NCBI RefSeq assembly: GCF_945915435.1
Contig: NZ_CAMEFG010000016.1
Coordinates: forward strand, 1 to 64,000
Length of the DNA stretch: 64,000 nucleotides
Source: an uncultured Paracoccus sp.
GTDB taxonomy: Bacteria; Pseudomonadota; Alphaproteobacteria; Rhodobacterales; Rhodobacteraceae
Direction of reading: 5' to 3'
Positions 27,019 to 37,002 of this stretch are shown one piece after another; position 1 is the stretch's first letter; every line of letters starts with the position of its first letter. The position numbers and the translations under genes are program-made. The notes beneath the pieces are model-generated. The model made no database searches. It saw only the letters and a program-made list of their open reading frames with translations, and was not told where the DNA came from.

Positions 27019-27046
27019 GGAAAGCCCGCGTTGCTGCGGGCTTTCC
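27019..27046. terminator. Hairpin GGAAAGCCCGC-GTTGCT-GCGGGCTTTCC between convergent genes
   Basis: 11-bp perfect stem, 6-nt loop; lacks an obvious long T tract. Confidence 0.6.
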
Positions 27047-27063
27047 CCATCCCGGCACCGGCC

Positions 27064-27801
27064 TCAGCGCAGATCGACGCTGTAGTGAAAGCTTTCGGTC
27101 GCGCATCTGCTGATCCGCAATTCGACGGGCCGGTCTTCCAGCGAATAGGCGATGCGGCTGATTTGCAGCACTGGCGCACCGGGGGCAAGCGACAGCAGTT
27201 CGGCCTCGCGGGCACTGGCGTCGACGGCCTTGAGCCGCTCGGTCGAACGCATGATCACCACCCCGAAACTGACCGCGAAAAGACCGTAGAGGTTGTTGGG
27301 CAGTTCCATCCCCTGCAATGCGCCGAAAATATCGGCGGGAAGGATGACCGTCTCGACGATGGCGGGCATTCCGCCGATCGACCGCAGCCTTTCGATGCGG
27401 ATGACCTGCGCGGCGGGCGCAAGACCCAGGGCCTTCTGCTCTTCGACGCTGGCCGGAAAGGTGCCGGTGGACAGGATGGCGCTGTCGGGGAACTTCTGCT
27501 CGCCCGCATCGGGCGTAAGGCGAAAGAACTGGAACATGATGCGTTCATCGTCATGGCGCGCAACGAAGGTGCCCCGCCCCTGCTTGCGCACGACCAGGTT
27601 TTCAGCCGCCATCGCGTCCAGCGCCTTGCGCACCGTGCCCTGGCTGACGCCAAGCTCGGCGGCAAGCTGCATCTCGCTTGGCAGGATGTCGCCGGGCGCC
27701 CAGACCCCGTCCACCAGCCGGCGCAGCAGCTTTTCGCGCACCTGCACATAAAGTGGCCGCAGGCCGAGACCCGTCGTTTCATCCGCCCTGGCTGTCGTCA
27801 T
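27064..27801 (-). CDS. GntR family transcriptional regulator (HutC/UTRA subfamily)
   Basis: wHTH VREKLLRRLVDGVWAPGDILPSEMQLAAELGVSQGTVRKALDAMAAENLVVRKQGRGTFVA; UTRA-like C-terminal domain. Confidence 0.93.
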   Translation of the reverse strand: MTTARADETTGLGLRPLYVQVREKLLRRLVDGVWAPGDILPSEMQLAAELGVSQGTVRKALDAMAAENLVVRKQGRGTFVARHDDERIMFQFFRLTPDAGEQKFPDSAILSTGTFPASVEEQKALGLAPAAQVIRIERLRSIGGMPAIVETVILPADIFGALQGMELPNNLYGLFAVSFGVVIMRSTERLKAVDASAREAELLSLAPGAPVLQISRIAYSLEDRPVELRISRCATESFHYSVDLR

Positions 27802-27862
27802 GCTGTCCTGCCCCTTGTTGCCCTTGCAATCTAGGCGCTTGGCGCGCCGGTGAGAAGAGGCT

Positions 27863-27897
27863 TGACTATTATATAAGATATAAGATAGCTATTATAT
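27863..27897. promoter_or_regulatory. AT-rich divergent promoter between gntR and the TTT-receptor gene, with direct repeat CTATTATAT x2 and TATAAGAT elements
   Basis: CTATTATAT at 27866-27874 and 27889-27897; TTGACT at 27863; TATAAGATA also occurs in the suyA-promoter palindrome half-site. Confidence 0.5.
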
Positions 27898-28084
27898 GAT
27901 GAAAGATCCGGTCCGGGCGGGGAAACGCCTTCCCTGTCCGTCGTGAAAATCCCTGACCCCTTTCCACCCACAAGTCCGGGGCCTTCTTCACCGACCGGGA
28001 CCGCAGGCACGACAGCAAGGCCGCGCGGGCATCGAGGAGGAATGCCCGCGCAGCCCGATCACGGCCAACCACTGGGAGGAAAAC

Positions 28085-29065
28085 ATGATTTCAAGACTTC
28101 AATCCGCGGCACTCGCCTTGATCGGCGCTGGCGCACTGGCTGCGCCGGTGCTTGCCCAGGACTATCCGACGCAGCCAGTCACCATCGTCGTGCCTTTTTC
28201 GGCGGGCGGGCCAAGCGACACCGTGGCCAGGGTCATCGCCCATTCGATGGGGCGCGAGATGGGCCAGCAGGTCCTGGTGCAGAACGTCGGCGGTGCGGGT
28301 GGAACGCTTGGCTCGGCGCAGGTCGCACATGCGGCGCCCGATGGGTATAACCTGCTGATCAACCATATCGCGATGGCGGTTTCCGGCGCGCTTTATGCCA
28401 ACCTGCCCTATTCCACGACCCAGGACTTCACCCCCATCGGCCTGGCTACCGACGCGCCGATGGTGATCACCGGCAGGCCCGGCCTCGGGGCCGACAGCAT
28501 CGAGGAACTGCTGGACCTGATCCGCGCGGAAGGCGAGGCCATGACCATCGCGCATGGCGGCATCGGCGGTGCGGCGCATCTGTGCGGAATGCTGATCCAG
28601 GAATCCCTGGGCATCGAGATGATCACCGTCCCCTATCAGGGAACCGGCCCCGCGATGACCGACCTGATGGGCAACCAGGTGGATGTCATGTGCGATCAGG
28701 CGACAACCACCGTTTCGCCCATTCGCAATGGCAGCATCAAGGCCTATGCGGTGACCTCGCAGGAACGTATCGACAGCCTGCCCGACCTGCCCACCACCGC
28801 CGAGGCGGATATCGCAGCCGTTCAGATCGGCGTCTGGCACGGCCTTTACGGTCCCGCCGGAATGGATGAAGCGGTGGTCACCAGGCTGGAGACCGCGTTG
28901 CAGACCGCCCTTCAGGATCCCGATGTGATCGCGCGGCTGGCGGATATCGGCACCGTCCCCATGCCCATCGAACAGGCCAATCCCGAAGGGCTGCGCCAGA
29001 TGCTGGAAGCGCAGATCGCCCTGTGGGAGCCGATCATCGACCGGGCGGGCATCTTCGCGCAATAA
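28085..29065 (+). CDS. Tripartite tricarboxylate transporter (Bug/TctC) substrate-binding protein, SlcH-like
   Basis: Signal peptide; YPTQPVTIVVPFSAGGPSDTVARVIAHSMGREMGQQVLVQNVGGAGGTLGSAQVAHAAPDGYNLL. Confidence 0.9.
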   Translation: MISRLQSAALALIGAGALAAPVLAQDYPTQPVTIVVPFSAGGPSDTVARVIAHSMGREMGQQVLVQNVGGAGGTLGSAQVAHAAPDGYNLLINHIAMAVSGALYANLPYSTTQDFTPIGLATDAPMVITGRPGLGADSIEELLDLIRAEGEAMTIAHGGIGGAAHLCGMLIQESLGIEMITVPYQGTGPAMTDLMGNQVDVMCDQATTTVSPIRNGSIKAYAVTSQERIDSLPDLPTTAEADIAAVQIGVWHGLYGPAGMDEAVVTRLETALQTALQDPDVIARLADIGTVPMPIEQANPEGLRQMLEAQIALWEPIIDRAGIFAQ

Positions 29066-29116
29066 TCGCCACGCATATCGCAGCCACCCGCGCCCCCAAT
29101 AACGGAGGAGACCAGT

Positions 29117-30061
29117 TTGAAGGCAGTCGTATCGGAATTCATGGAAGAGGACATCCTGCGCGACGGGCTGGCGTCCTGGGATATCGTCTATCGCCCCGAA
29201 CTGGTGGACGACCGGCAGGGGCTGCTCGATGCCCTTGCCGAGGCCGATGCCCTGATCGTCAGGAACCGCACGCAGGTCAACGCGGAACTGCTGGCCCGCG
29301 CGCCCCGGCTGCGTGTCGTGGGCCGGTTGGGCGTGGGTCTGGACAATATCGACCTCGCCGCCTGCAAGGCCGCCGGTGTCGCGGTCTGTCCGGCGACGGG
29401 GGCGAATGACGTCTCGGTCGCCGAATATGTCATCGGCGCGGCGATGGTGCTGCTGCGGGGCGTCTTCGCGACCCCCTCGCGGCTGGCCGGGGGCGATTGG
29501 GCGCGAAATGCGCTGATGAACGGGCGCGAGATACAGGGCAAGCGGCTGGGACTGGTCGGCTTCGGCTCGATCGCGCGGGAAACGGCGGCGCGCGGGCTGG
29601 CGATGGGGATGCGCGTCGCGGCCCACGACCCGTTCGTGGCGGCGGACGATCCGGCCTGGACGACGCCGCTTGGCCGCGTCGAACCGGCCAGCCTTGACCA
29701 GATCGTGGGGCAAAGCGACGTGATCTCGCTGCATGTTCCGCTGACCGATGCGACCCGCCACCTGATCGGGACCAAGGCCATCGCCGCGATGAAAAAGGAC
29801 GCGATCCTGATCAACGCCGCGCGCGGCGGGGTCGTGGACGAATCCGCACTGGCGCAGGCGCTGGCCGCAGGCAGGCTTGGCGGCGCGGCGCTGGACGTGT
29901 TCGAGACCGAGCCGCTGCCCGCCGATCAGGCCGCGGGTTTCGCGGGGCTGCCCAACGTCATCCTGACCCCGCATATCGCCGGGCTGAGCCGGGAATCGAA
30001 CCACCGCGTTTCTCAGGTCACCGTCGCCTCGGTGCGCGCGCATCTGACGGGGGACGTTTAG
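29117..30061 (+). CDS. slcC: D-2-hydroxyacid dehydrogenase family, candidate (S)-sulfolactate dehydrogenase
   Basis: LGLVGFGSIARETAARGLAMGMRVAAHDP; LINAARGGVVDESALAQAL; LTPHIAG; start overlap/tandem with an LDH2-family gene as in slcC-comC pairs. Confidence 0.75.
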   Translation: MKAVVSEFMEEDILRDGLASWDIVYRPELVDDRQGLLDALAEADALIVRNRTQVNAELLARAPRLRVVGRLGVGLDNIDLAACKAAGVAVCPATGANDVSVAEYVIGAAMVLLRGVFATPSRLAGGDWARNALMNGREIQGKRLGLVGFGSIARETAARGLAMGMRVAAHDPFVAADDPAWTTPLGRVEPASLDQIVGQSDVISLHVPLTDATRHLIGTKAIAAMKKDAILINAARGGVVDESALAQALAAGRLGGAALDVFETEPLPADQAAGFAGLPNVILTPHIAGLSRESNHRVSQVTVASVRAHLTGDV

Positions 30062-31051
30062 ATGACCCGGTTGTCATTGCAGGACGCCCAGGACCTCGCC
30101 AGCGCCGCACTGATCCGCAACGGCGCGGCGGCGCCTGTCGCGCAAAGCGTGGCGGGCGCGCTGGTGCGGGCCGAGGCGGACGGCTTCAAGGGGCACGGGC
30201 TGGGGCGGTTGCCGTCCTATATCGCGCAGTTGCGGGCGGGCAAGGTCAACGCCTCGGCCAATATCCGGCCCTCGCGCCCCCGTCCCGGCGCCCTGCTGGT
30301 CGATGCCGATCACGGTTTCGCCTATCCGGCGCTGGACCTCGCGGTCGGCGAACTGCCCGACATGGCGCGGGCGCAGGGCATCGCCTGCGCCGCCATCGCC
30401 CGCTCGCATCATTGCGGCGCGGCGGGACTGTTCGTCGAGGCGCTGGCCCGGCAGGGGCTGATCGCGCTGCTGTTCGCCAATACCCCCGCCGCGATGGCGC
30501 CCTGGGGCGGCAATCGCGCGGTCCTTGGCACCAACCCCATCGCCTTCGCCTGCCCCCGCAGCGCCGAGGACCCCATCGTCATCGACATGGCCCTGTCCAA
30601 GGTCGCACGCGGCAATATCGCCGCCGCGGCCAGGCGCGGCGAGGTAATTCCATCGGATTGGGCCTTCGACAGCAACGGGCAGCCGACGACCGACGCCAAA
30701 CGCGCCCTGCAAGGCACGATGGCGCCCCTTGGCGATGCCAAGGGCATCGCGCTGGCGCTGATGGTCGAACTGCTCGCCGCGGGCATGACCGGCTCGAACT
30801 ACGCGGCCGAGGCGTCCTCGTTCCTGGATGCCGAAGGCACACCGCCGGGCACCGGGCAATTCCTCATCGCCATCGACCCGCTGGCGTTCTCGCCCGGCAC
30901 CCCCGACCGCTTCGCCGTCCTGGCGCAGGCCATCGAAGGGCAGGAAGGGGCAAGGCTGCCCGGTGCAAGGCGTTTCGCCATGCGCGCCGAGGCCGAGAGG
31001 CGGGGCATCATGGTGAACGGTGATCTGCTGAACGAAATCGCCGCGCTGTGA
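30062..31051 (+). CDS. comC: LDH2/MDH2 family oxidoreductase, candidate (R)-sulfolactate dehydrogenase
   Basis: EADGFKGHGLGRLPSYIAQLRAGK, GSHHCGAAG-like SHHCGAAGLFVE, GNRAVLGTNPIAFACP, PLGDAKGIALALMVELLA. Confidence 0.75.
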   Translation: MTRLSLQDAQDLASAALIRNGAAAPVAQSVAGALVRAEADGFKGHGLGRLPSYIAQLRAGKVNASANIRPSRPRPGALLVDADHGFAYPALDLAVGELPDMARAQGIACAAIARSHHCGAAGLFVEALARQGLIALLFANTPAAMAPWGGNRAVLGTNPIAFACPRSAEDPIVIDMALSKVARGNIAAAARRGEVIPSDWAFDSNGQPTTDAKRALQGTMAPLGDAKGIALALMVELLAAGMTGSNYAAEASSFLDAEGTPPGTGQFLIAIDPLAFSPGTPDRFAVLAQAIEGQEGARLPGARRFAMRAEAERRGIMVNGDLLNEIAAL

Positions 31052-31105
31052 TCCACGGCGGGGGGTCGGGCAGAGCCATGACTGCGCCGCCCGGTCCCCA
31101 CCGGA

Positions 31106-32761
31106 TCAGGCAGGGCGTTCGGGTTCGCGCATTTCCCGGCCGGGTCCGTCCTCGGGCAGGTCGAGACCCGAGGCGATGTCACCGATCGAGCCATCGAATT
31201 TCATCCCCAGTTCATCCCCGATCTGCTTGAGGATCGGCATCGCCACCGCATTGGTGCGCATTCCGCTGAACAGGCTGTCCATCACCCCGTCGCCGGTCTT
31301 GTCGGCAGCCGAGCCCCCGGTCAGCCCGCCCACGCCCGTGACCTGATGGACGCGGAAGGATTCGATATGGCGCGCAGGCTCGACCATCGCCGAGATGATG
31401 GCGGGCAGCGCCTCGATCTTGGCCAGCCGCTCCTTATGGGCCATGACCTCGGGCGAGATGCGGTTTTCGGCCTCGACCCGCGCGGCGATGGCGTCGGCCT
31501 CGGCCTGGCCCTTGTCGCGGATGGCGGCGGCAGAAATCTTGATCGCCTGCGCGTCGGCCTCGGCCTTGGCGATCACGGCGGCGGCCTGGTCCTCGGCGGC
31601 TTCGCGTTCGACCCGCGCCTGGACGCGCAGGGCGGTGGCGCGCTGCTCGGCCTCTTGCTCGGCGACCATGACCGCAACGTCCTTTTCGCGTTCTGCCACG
31701 GCAAGGATGCGCGCGGTGTTCACGCCCTCGGCAGCGGCGATGGCCTTGGCGCGCGCCTCGGCGGCGGCGGCTTCGGCCTGGCTTTGCCGTTCCGAACTGA
31801 TCGCGACTTCGGCGGCCTTCAACTGCTCGGCCAGTTCGATGGACTGCTGGCTGGCGATGTCGGCGGCGCGGATCTGCTTGTCGCTTTCGATCTCGTTCTC
31901 GCGCACGGCGCGCTCGCGCTCGATCCGCGCCCTTTCGCGGGCAAGCGCGGTTTCCTCGGCAATCTTGGCCTCTTCCCGCTCGGTATTGGCGGTCATATTG
32001 GCGACTTCCAACCGCTGCGACTGGGTCGCGTCATGTTCCTCGCGCTCGACCTGAAGGCGGCGGACCCGGTTTTCCTTCTGGGTCCGGGCGATCTCCAGCG
32101 CGGCCTCTTCCTCGATGGCGACGCGGGCCTTGCGCTGTTCCTCGACCGTGGCGGCGCGGGCGCGCAGGCCGGTGATGTCGAAAGAGTTGTTTTCGTCCAG
32201 CCGCGACAGCGGGGTTTCGTCCAGCTTGGTCAGCGCGACGCTTTCCAGTTCAAGGCCGTTGGGCTCCAGGTCCTTATTCAGCGTCTGCTGGACCTTCTGC
32301 ACGAAATCCGCGCGCGAGCGGTGCAGTTCGATCAGGTCCATGCCGGCGGTGATGGCGCGCATGGTGTCCTGCACCTTGCCCTCCAGCAGGCTGCGGATCG
32401 CCGCGACGTCATTGGTGTTCTGGCCAAGCGATTGCGCCGCCGCCGCGATGGCCTGCGCGTTCGAGCCGACGCGGATGAAGAACTGCGCCTCGGCATCGAC
32501 CCGGCGGCTGTCCTTGGTGATCAGCCCCTCGCCGCCGTTCACGGTGATGGTCATGGTCTTCATGTTCACGCGCAAGAGGTCGTGCAGCCCCGGAACCACC
32601 AGGACCCCGCCGCCCGTCACGACCTTCAGCCCACCGACGCCGGTGCGCACCAGCGCGGTTTCGGGGTTCGATTTCTTGTAGAGCCGGACAAGGACCATGC
32701 CCGAGGCCAGCAGCGCGACCAGCAGGATCAGCGCAGGAAGAAGAATGCCGAGATAGGCCAT
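31106..32761 (-). CDS. Flotillin/SPFH domain protein (YqiK-like)
   Basis: SPFH domain (TALVRTGVGGLKVVTGGGVLVVPGLHDLLRVNMKTMTITV) followed by a long Ala/Glu-rich coiled coil. Confidence 0.92.
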   Translation of the reverse strand: MAYLGILLPALILLVALLASGMVLVRLYKKSNPETALVRTGVGGLKVVTGGGVLVVPGLHDLLRVNMKTMTITVNGGEGLITKDSRRVDAEAQFFIRVGSNAQAIAAAAQSLGQNTNDVAAIRSLLEGKVQDTMRAITAGMDLIELHRSRADFVQKVQQTLNKDLEPNGLELESVALTKLDETPLSRLDENNSFDITGLRARAATVEEQRKARVAIEEEAALEIARTQKENRVRRLQVEREEHDATQSQRLEVANMTANTEREEAKIAEETALARERARIERERAVRENEIESDKQIRAADIASQQSIELAEQLKAAEVAISSERQSQAEAAAAEARAKAIAAAEGVNTARILAVAEREKDVAVMVAEQEAEQRATALRVQARVEREAAEDQAAAVIAKAEADAQAIKISAAAIRDKGQAEADAIAARVEAENRISPEVMAHKERLAKIEALPAIISAMVEPARHIESFRVHQVTGVGGLTGGSAADKTGDGVMDSLFSGMRTNAVAMPILKQIGDELGMKFDGSIGDIASGLDLPEDGPGREMREPERPA

Positions 32762-32778
32762 ATGCTATGCCTTTCCTT

Positions 32779-33528
32779 TCAATAACTTGCAAGTTGGTTG
32801 GGCCCTTCCGTCCGCGCGACGATGCGGGGTTGCATCTGCCGGGTGCGGACAAGAAGAACCTTCGTGCCCTCGGGGATCGCATCGGTTTCGCGGAAGGGTT
32901 CGGCCATGATGTTGTGCATGGTGCCGTAAAGGTCATACCAGCGGACCTGCGCGGGATAACCGGCGCGGGCGGTGCCGGTCACGACAACGCCGTAGCGGCC
33001 GTTGTAGGTCTTGGCGGAAATGGCCTGGCTTTCAAAGGTCGGGATCAGGCGCGACAGCCAGCGCGTCATGCCCCCCGCCATGCGCAGGCCGGGGATCAGG
33101 ACGATCAGCAGCGCCACCACCCCCGGCAGCATGAAGCCCAGCAGGCTGTCCAGCGCGGCTTGCAGGGCGAAGCCAAGGGCGCACACGCAGGCCGACATGC
33201 ACGACAGCGCCACCAGCAGCGGGCCGTTGCCGATCCCGATGCTGGACAGGATGGCGCGGCGGCGCGACGGGCGGGGGCGCAACATTTCAGCGCGTTCGTC
33301 GCGGGGCAGGTCGAGGCTCGCGATCTCATCGGCGCTGAACAGGTCCAGATCGGCGGGCTGGATGCCCGACTCCATCCCCTCGGCGTCCAGGTCGAAATCG
33401 GCGCCTTCGCCATCATCGCCGCTGGACAGGCCAAGGACCATCAGCAGCACCTCGAACAGTGCCAGGACCAGCGTGATGCCCGCGATGATGCTGAAGGGTC
33501 TGAGTTCCGCGCCCAGAAAGATCTCCAT
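32779..33528 (-). CDS. YqiJ/NfeD-like OB-fold membrane protein
   Basis: N-terminal TM segments and C-terminal OB-like domain; directly upstream of flotillin gene. Confidence 0.8.
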   Translation of the reverse strand: MEIFLGAELRPFSIIAGITLVLALFEVLLMVLGLSSGDDGEGADFDLDAEGMESGIQPADLDLFSADEIASLDLPRDERAEMLRPRPSRRRAILSSIGIGNGPLLVALSCMSACVCALGFALQAALDSLLGFMLPGVVALLIVLIPGLRMAGGMTRWLSRLIPTFESQAISAKTYNGRYGVVVTGTARAGYPAQVRWYDLYGTMHNIMAEPFRETDAIPEGTKVLLVRTRQMQPRIVARTEGPNQLASY

Positions 33529-33668
33529 TCAGAAAAGCCTTTCGATTCCCGGTCGGTCAGATCGCCGCCGAACCCCGATCCGGTCGTCCTGCGGAAGCAG
33601 CGGGGACGGCATCGCCCCGTTCATGGCGCGATCACGCCAGCGGCGCAAGATGCCGAAGCGACCGGCCT

Positions 33669-34433
33669 TCAAAGCACGATGGCCGAGATCAGCCGTCCGT
33701 AATCGGCGGCCCCTTCATGGGTCGCACGGCGATAGGAAAAGAACCGCTGCGGGTCCGAATAGGTGCAATGCCCGATCCATTCGGCTTCGACCCCTGCATC
33801 GCGCAGGCGCATCAGGCCGTAGGACGGCAGGTCGAACATGGGCCGCCCGTTCGGCCCGCCCGTGAAAAAGCGGTGCCAGTCGGGGTCCTCGGCCAGGAAT
33901 TCGTCCATGAAATCCTCGCCCACCTCATAGACCCGCTGGCTGATCGTGGGACCGATGACGGCGCGGATGCGGGTCGCGCCAAGGTCCTGCATGGCGCCGA
34001 CGGTGGCCTCGATCACGCCGCTCAGCGCGCCTTTCCAGCCGGCATGGGCCGCGCCGATGACGCCGGCCTGCGCGTCGGCCAGCAGGATCGGCTGGCAATC
34101 GGCGGTCAGCACGGCCAGCGCGCGGCCCGGCACGTTGGTCACGATCGCGTCCGCGGGGCGGCTGGCCAACTGGGCGGGATCGTCGCCTTCGGTCACGGTC
34201 ACGACATCGGCGGAATGGGTCTGGTTGACGGTGACCAGCGCGCCCGGGGCCACGCCCATCGCCTCGGCCACGCGGGCGCGGTTGATCGCCACGATCTCGG
34301 CCTGGTCGCTGGACCCGCGCCCGCAGTTCAGCCCCGCGAACAGGCCCGAACTTGCCCCGCCCTTGCGCGTGAAGAACCCGTGACGGACGGGGGAAAGCAG
34401 GTTCTGGGTCAGGATCTCAATCGTGGTCTGCAT
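33669..34433 (-). CDS. pgeF: Peptidoglycan editing factor PgeF (multicopper polyphenol oxidase/laccase-domain family)
   Basis: VNQTHSADVVTV, LTADCQPILLADAQAGVIGAAHAGWKGALSGVIEATV, IGPTISQRVYEVGEDF. Confidence 0.93.
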   Translation of the reverse strand: MQTTIEILTQNLLSPVRHGFFTRKGGASSGLFAGLNCGRGSSDQAEIVAINRARVAEAMGVAPGALVTVNQTHSADVVTVTEGDDPAQLASRPADAIVTNVPGRALAVLTADCQPILLADAQAGVIGAAHAGWKGALSGVIEATVGAMQDLGATRIRAVIGPTISQRVYEVGEDFMDEFLAEDPDWHRFFTGGPNGRPMFDLPSYGLMRLRDAGVEAEWIGHCTYSDPQRFFSYRRATHEGAADYGRLISAIVL

Positions 34434-35478
34434 GAGCGTCCAGGGGTTCGAATCCGGGCGGCGGGACTGCCTGGCGCGGCCAGATCGCCAGCGCCTTGAA
34501 CAACTGTCCCATTTCTTCGGCGTGGGTCAAGCGGTGAAGCGCCCCAGCCGCGCCGCCGTCCCCCGCCGCGCCAAGCCTTGCCGCCCGCCCGGCCATGCCA
34601 AGCGACAGAAGCCACGGCCCTTGCGCGACCAACCTGGACGCCTGCGCGCCCGCCGCGATGGCCGCGCGGGCAAGGGGCGCGAAATCGACATGCGCGGTCA
34701 GGTCGACCTGTCCGGGATGGGCCAGCACATCCTCGGGGCGGTGATTGCGCAGGGCCTGGAAGGTGTCGCCCGCGCCGTCCCATCCGCCATAGTCGATCAC
34801 CAGCGCGCAGCCGCCGAAACGCGCGATCAGGCTGGCGATCCGGGTCATGATGGGGGCGGCGGCGGGGCAGATTTCGCGCACATCGCCCAGTTGGCCAGGC
34901 AGGTCCAGAGGCTGCGGCGCGGCAAGGCCAAGGGTCAGATCGCCCGCGGGGTCGATGCCCACGATCCGCTCGGCCCAGCCTTCGGGCTGGCGCTGGAACT
35001 GGCGAATGGGCAGGGCGTCGAAGAATTCGTTCGCGACAAGGAAAAGGGGCGCATCCGGCAAGCTGCCGACATCATCCAGATGCAGGGCCTGCCCCAGCCT
35101 GTCGCGCTGGATGCCGCGCAGATGGGCCGATGCCTCGACCAGCGTTACGCGGGCGGCATCCAACATCCCCGGAACGATTCGGATCGCGCGCAGGATGTCG
35201 GCCATCAGCGTGCCGCGCCCCGGCCCGACCTCGGCCAGCGTGAAGGGGGTGGGCGCGCCCTGATCCAGCCACGCCTGCGCCAGCGCAAGGCCGACCATCT
35301 CGCCGAACATCTGGCTGATTTCCGGCGCGGTGGTGAAATCGCCCGATGCGCCGAAAGGGTCGCGCGTGGCGTAATAGCCGTGCTGCGGATGCAGCAGGCA
35401 AAGCTGCATGTATTCGTCCAGCCGCATCGGTCCGCCTGCGCGGATACGGGCCGCGATCAGGCGTCCAAGCGCAGTCAC
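34417..35478 (-). CDS. Class I SAM-dependent methyltransferase, MidA/NDUFAF7 family (GTG start)
   Basis: [64 protein letters not shown]. Confidence 0.9.
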   Translation of the reverse strand: MTALGRLIAARIRAGGPMRLDEYMQLCLLHPQHGYYATRDPFGASGDFTTAPEISQMFGEMVGLALAQAWLDQGAPTPFTLAEVGPGRGTLMADILRAIRIVPGMLDAARVTLVEASAHLRGIQRDRLGQALHLDDVGSLPDAPLFLVANEFFDALPIRQFQRQPEGWAERIVGIDPAGDLTLGLAAPQPLDLPGQLGDVREICPAAAPIMTRIASLIARFGGCALVIDYGGWDGAGDTFQALRNHRPEDVLAHPGQVDLTAHVDFAPLARAAIAAGAQASRLVAQGPWLLSLGMAGRAARLGAAGDGGAAGALHRLTHAEEMGQLFKALAIWPRQAVPPPGFEPLDAHADHD

Positions 35479-36356
35479 GGCCCGACCGCTGGCCGCCGCA
35501 ACGCAAGGGCAACAAAGGCCAGCCCGACCAGCACCATCGGCAGCGACAGAAGCTGGCCCATCGTCACGCCCCAGACCGGGCCGCCGATGACATGGCCCAG
35601 CGGGTTGTCGGCCGTGATGAAGCGGGCATCGGCCTGGCGGAAGAACTCGACCACGAAACGCGAAAGCCCGTAACCGGCGACAAAGACGCCAAGCGCCAGG
35701 CCCGGACGGCGCAGCCCCCCCGCGCGCACGATGGCCAGCAGGACCAGCAGCAGCAGGACGCCCTCCAGCGCGGCCTCGTAAAGCTGGCTGGGGTGGCGGG
35801 CGCAGAGGCCGGTGACGCCGGGGCAGAACTGCGCGGCCTGACCGGGAAAGACCACGCCCCAGGGCAGGTCGGTGGGACGGCCCCACAGTTCGGCGTTGAT
35901 GAAGTTCGCGACCCGGCCCAGCCCAAGCCCTACCGGCGTCGCCACCGCCAGCGCATCGGCCAGGCGCAGGGTCGCGATGCCGTTGCGGCGGCAGAATATC
36001 CAGGACGCGATCACCACGCCAAGGAAACCGCCGTGAAAGGACATGCCGCCCTGATCGATGCGGATGATCTGGCCCGGATTGGCCAGATAGGTCGCGGGTT
36101 CGTAAAACAGCACGAAGCCAAGCCGCCCGCCGACGATGACGCCGCCGATCACCCATGTCAGCAGTTCCTCGGCCTTGCCCGGCGCCATCGGCGCGGTGCC
36201 GCCCCAAAGATGCGGGCGGCGCATCAGCGCGGCGATGATCCACCAGCCGACCAGCAACCCGACCAGATAGGCCAGCGCATACCAGCGCAGCGACAAGGCC
36301 GTGCCGAAGATGTGGATCGTGAAAATTTCGGGCGAAATCTCGGGGAAGGGGATCAT
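35475..36356 (-). CDS. lgt: Prolipoprotein diacylglyceryl transferase
   Basis: [55 protein letters not shown]. Confidence 0.96.
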   Translation of the reverse strand: MIPFPEISPEIFTIHIFGTALSLRWYALAYLVGLLVGWWIIAALMRRPHLWGGTAPMAPGKAEELLTWVIGGVIVGGRLGFVLFYEPATYLANPGQIIRIDQGGMSFHGGFLGVVIASWIFCRRNGIATLRLADALAVATPVGLGLGRVANFINAELWGRPTDLPWGVVFPGQAAQFCPGVTGLCARHPSQLYEAALEGVLLLLVLLAIVRAGGLRRPGLALGVFVAGYGLSRFVVEFFRQADARFITADNPLGHVIGGPVWGVTMGQLLSLPMVLVGLAFVALALRRPAVGP

Positions 36357-36454
36357 GGCGCGCCTTGGTTTTCGGTTTTCCGGTTCGGCGGGGAATTGAA
36401 CCCGGCCCTGATGGGGGCCATATAGAAGACCAGTCCATTCCGAAAGGCCCCAGC

Positions 36455-36709
36455 ATGTCCTCGCAGAACCGTATGTTCGACGATCTCTCGAAATTGATGA
36501 CCAACGCGATGGGCGTGGCCCAGGGCGCCCGGTCCGAGGCGCAGACGGCCTTCAACGGCTGGATCGACCGCTGGCTGGCCGAGCGCGACTTCGTCACCCG
36601 CGAGGAATTCGAGGCCGTGCGCGAGATGGCCATCAAGGCGCGCACCGAAAACGCCGAATTGCGCGCAAGGCTCGACGCGCTGGAAGGCAAGCCGGCCGAT
36701 CAGGGCTGA
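36455..36709 (+). CDS. Accessory factor UbiK/BMFP family protein
   Basis: [28 protein letters not shown]...[32 protein letters not shown]. Confidence 0.85.
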   Translation: MSSQNRMFDDLSKLMTNAMGVAQGARSEAQTAFNGWIDRWLAERDFVTREEFEAVREMAIKARTENAELRARLDALEGKPADQG

Positions 36710-37002
36710 AGCCTGCCCCGCAGCACGCCATCATGGTCGTAAAGCAGCACCTCGCCCGACCCGGTCACGACGACGATCCAGTCGCGGGCGAAGGTCAGCG
36801 CCTCGACCGCGCTGCCTTGGGGCAGTTCGATCCCGGCGGGCAGTTCGGGCAGGGGCGCGGGTGCGCTCAGCCTCAGCCACAGGATGGCCGCGATGGCGAT
36901 CATCCCCAGGGCCATGACCACCGCAAGCAGGGTGACAAGCGCGCGCAGATAGCGCAGCATGGGCACCATTGGCGCATCTTCCCGATCTTCGACCCGCTTC
37001 AT
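36700..37002 (-). CDS. Small single-TM hypothetical protein (start could be 36969 instead)
   Basis: MKRVEDREDAPMVPMLRYLRALVTLLAVVMALGMIAIAAILWLRLS...; tail-to-tail with ubiK-like gene. Confidence 0.7.
   Translation of the reverse strand: MKRVEDREDAPMVPMLRYLRALVTLLAVVMALGMIAIAAILWLRLSAPAPLPELPAGIELPQGSAVEALTFARDWIVVVTGSGEVLLYDHDGVLRGRLQP

Noticed and set aside
28091-30043. 650-aa minus-strand ORF
   Set aside because: Antisense to TTT receptor and SlcC-like genes; biased composition, no motifs.
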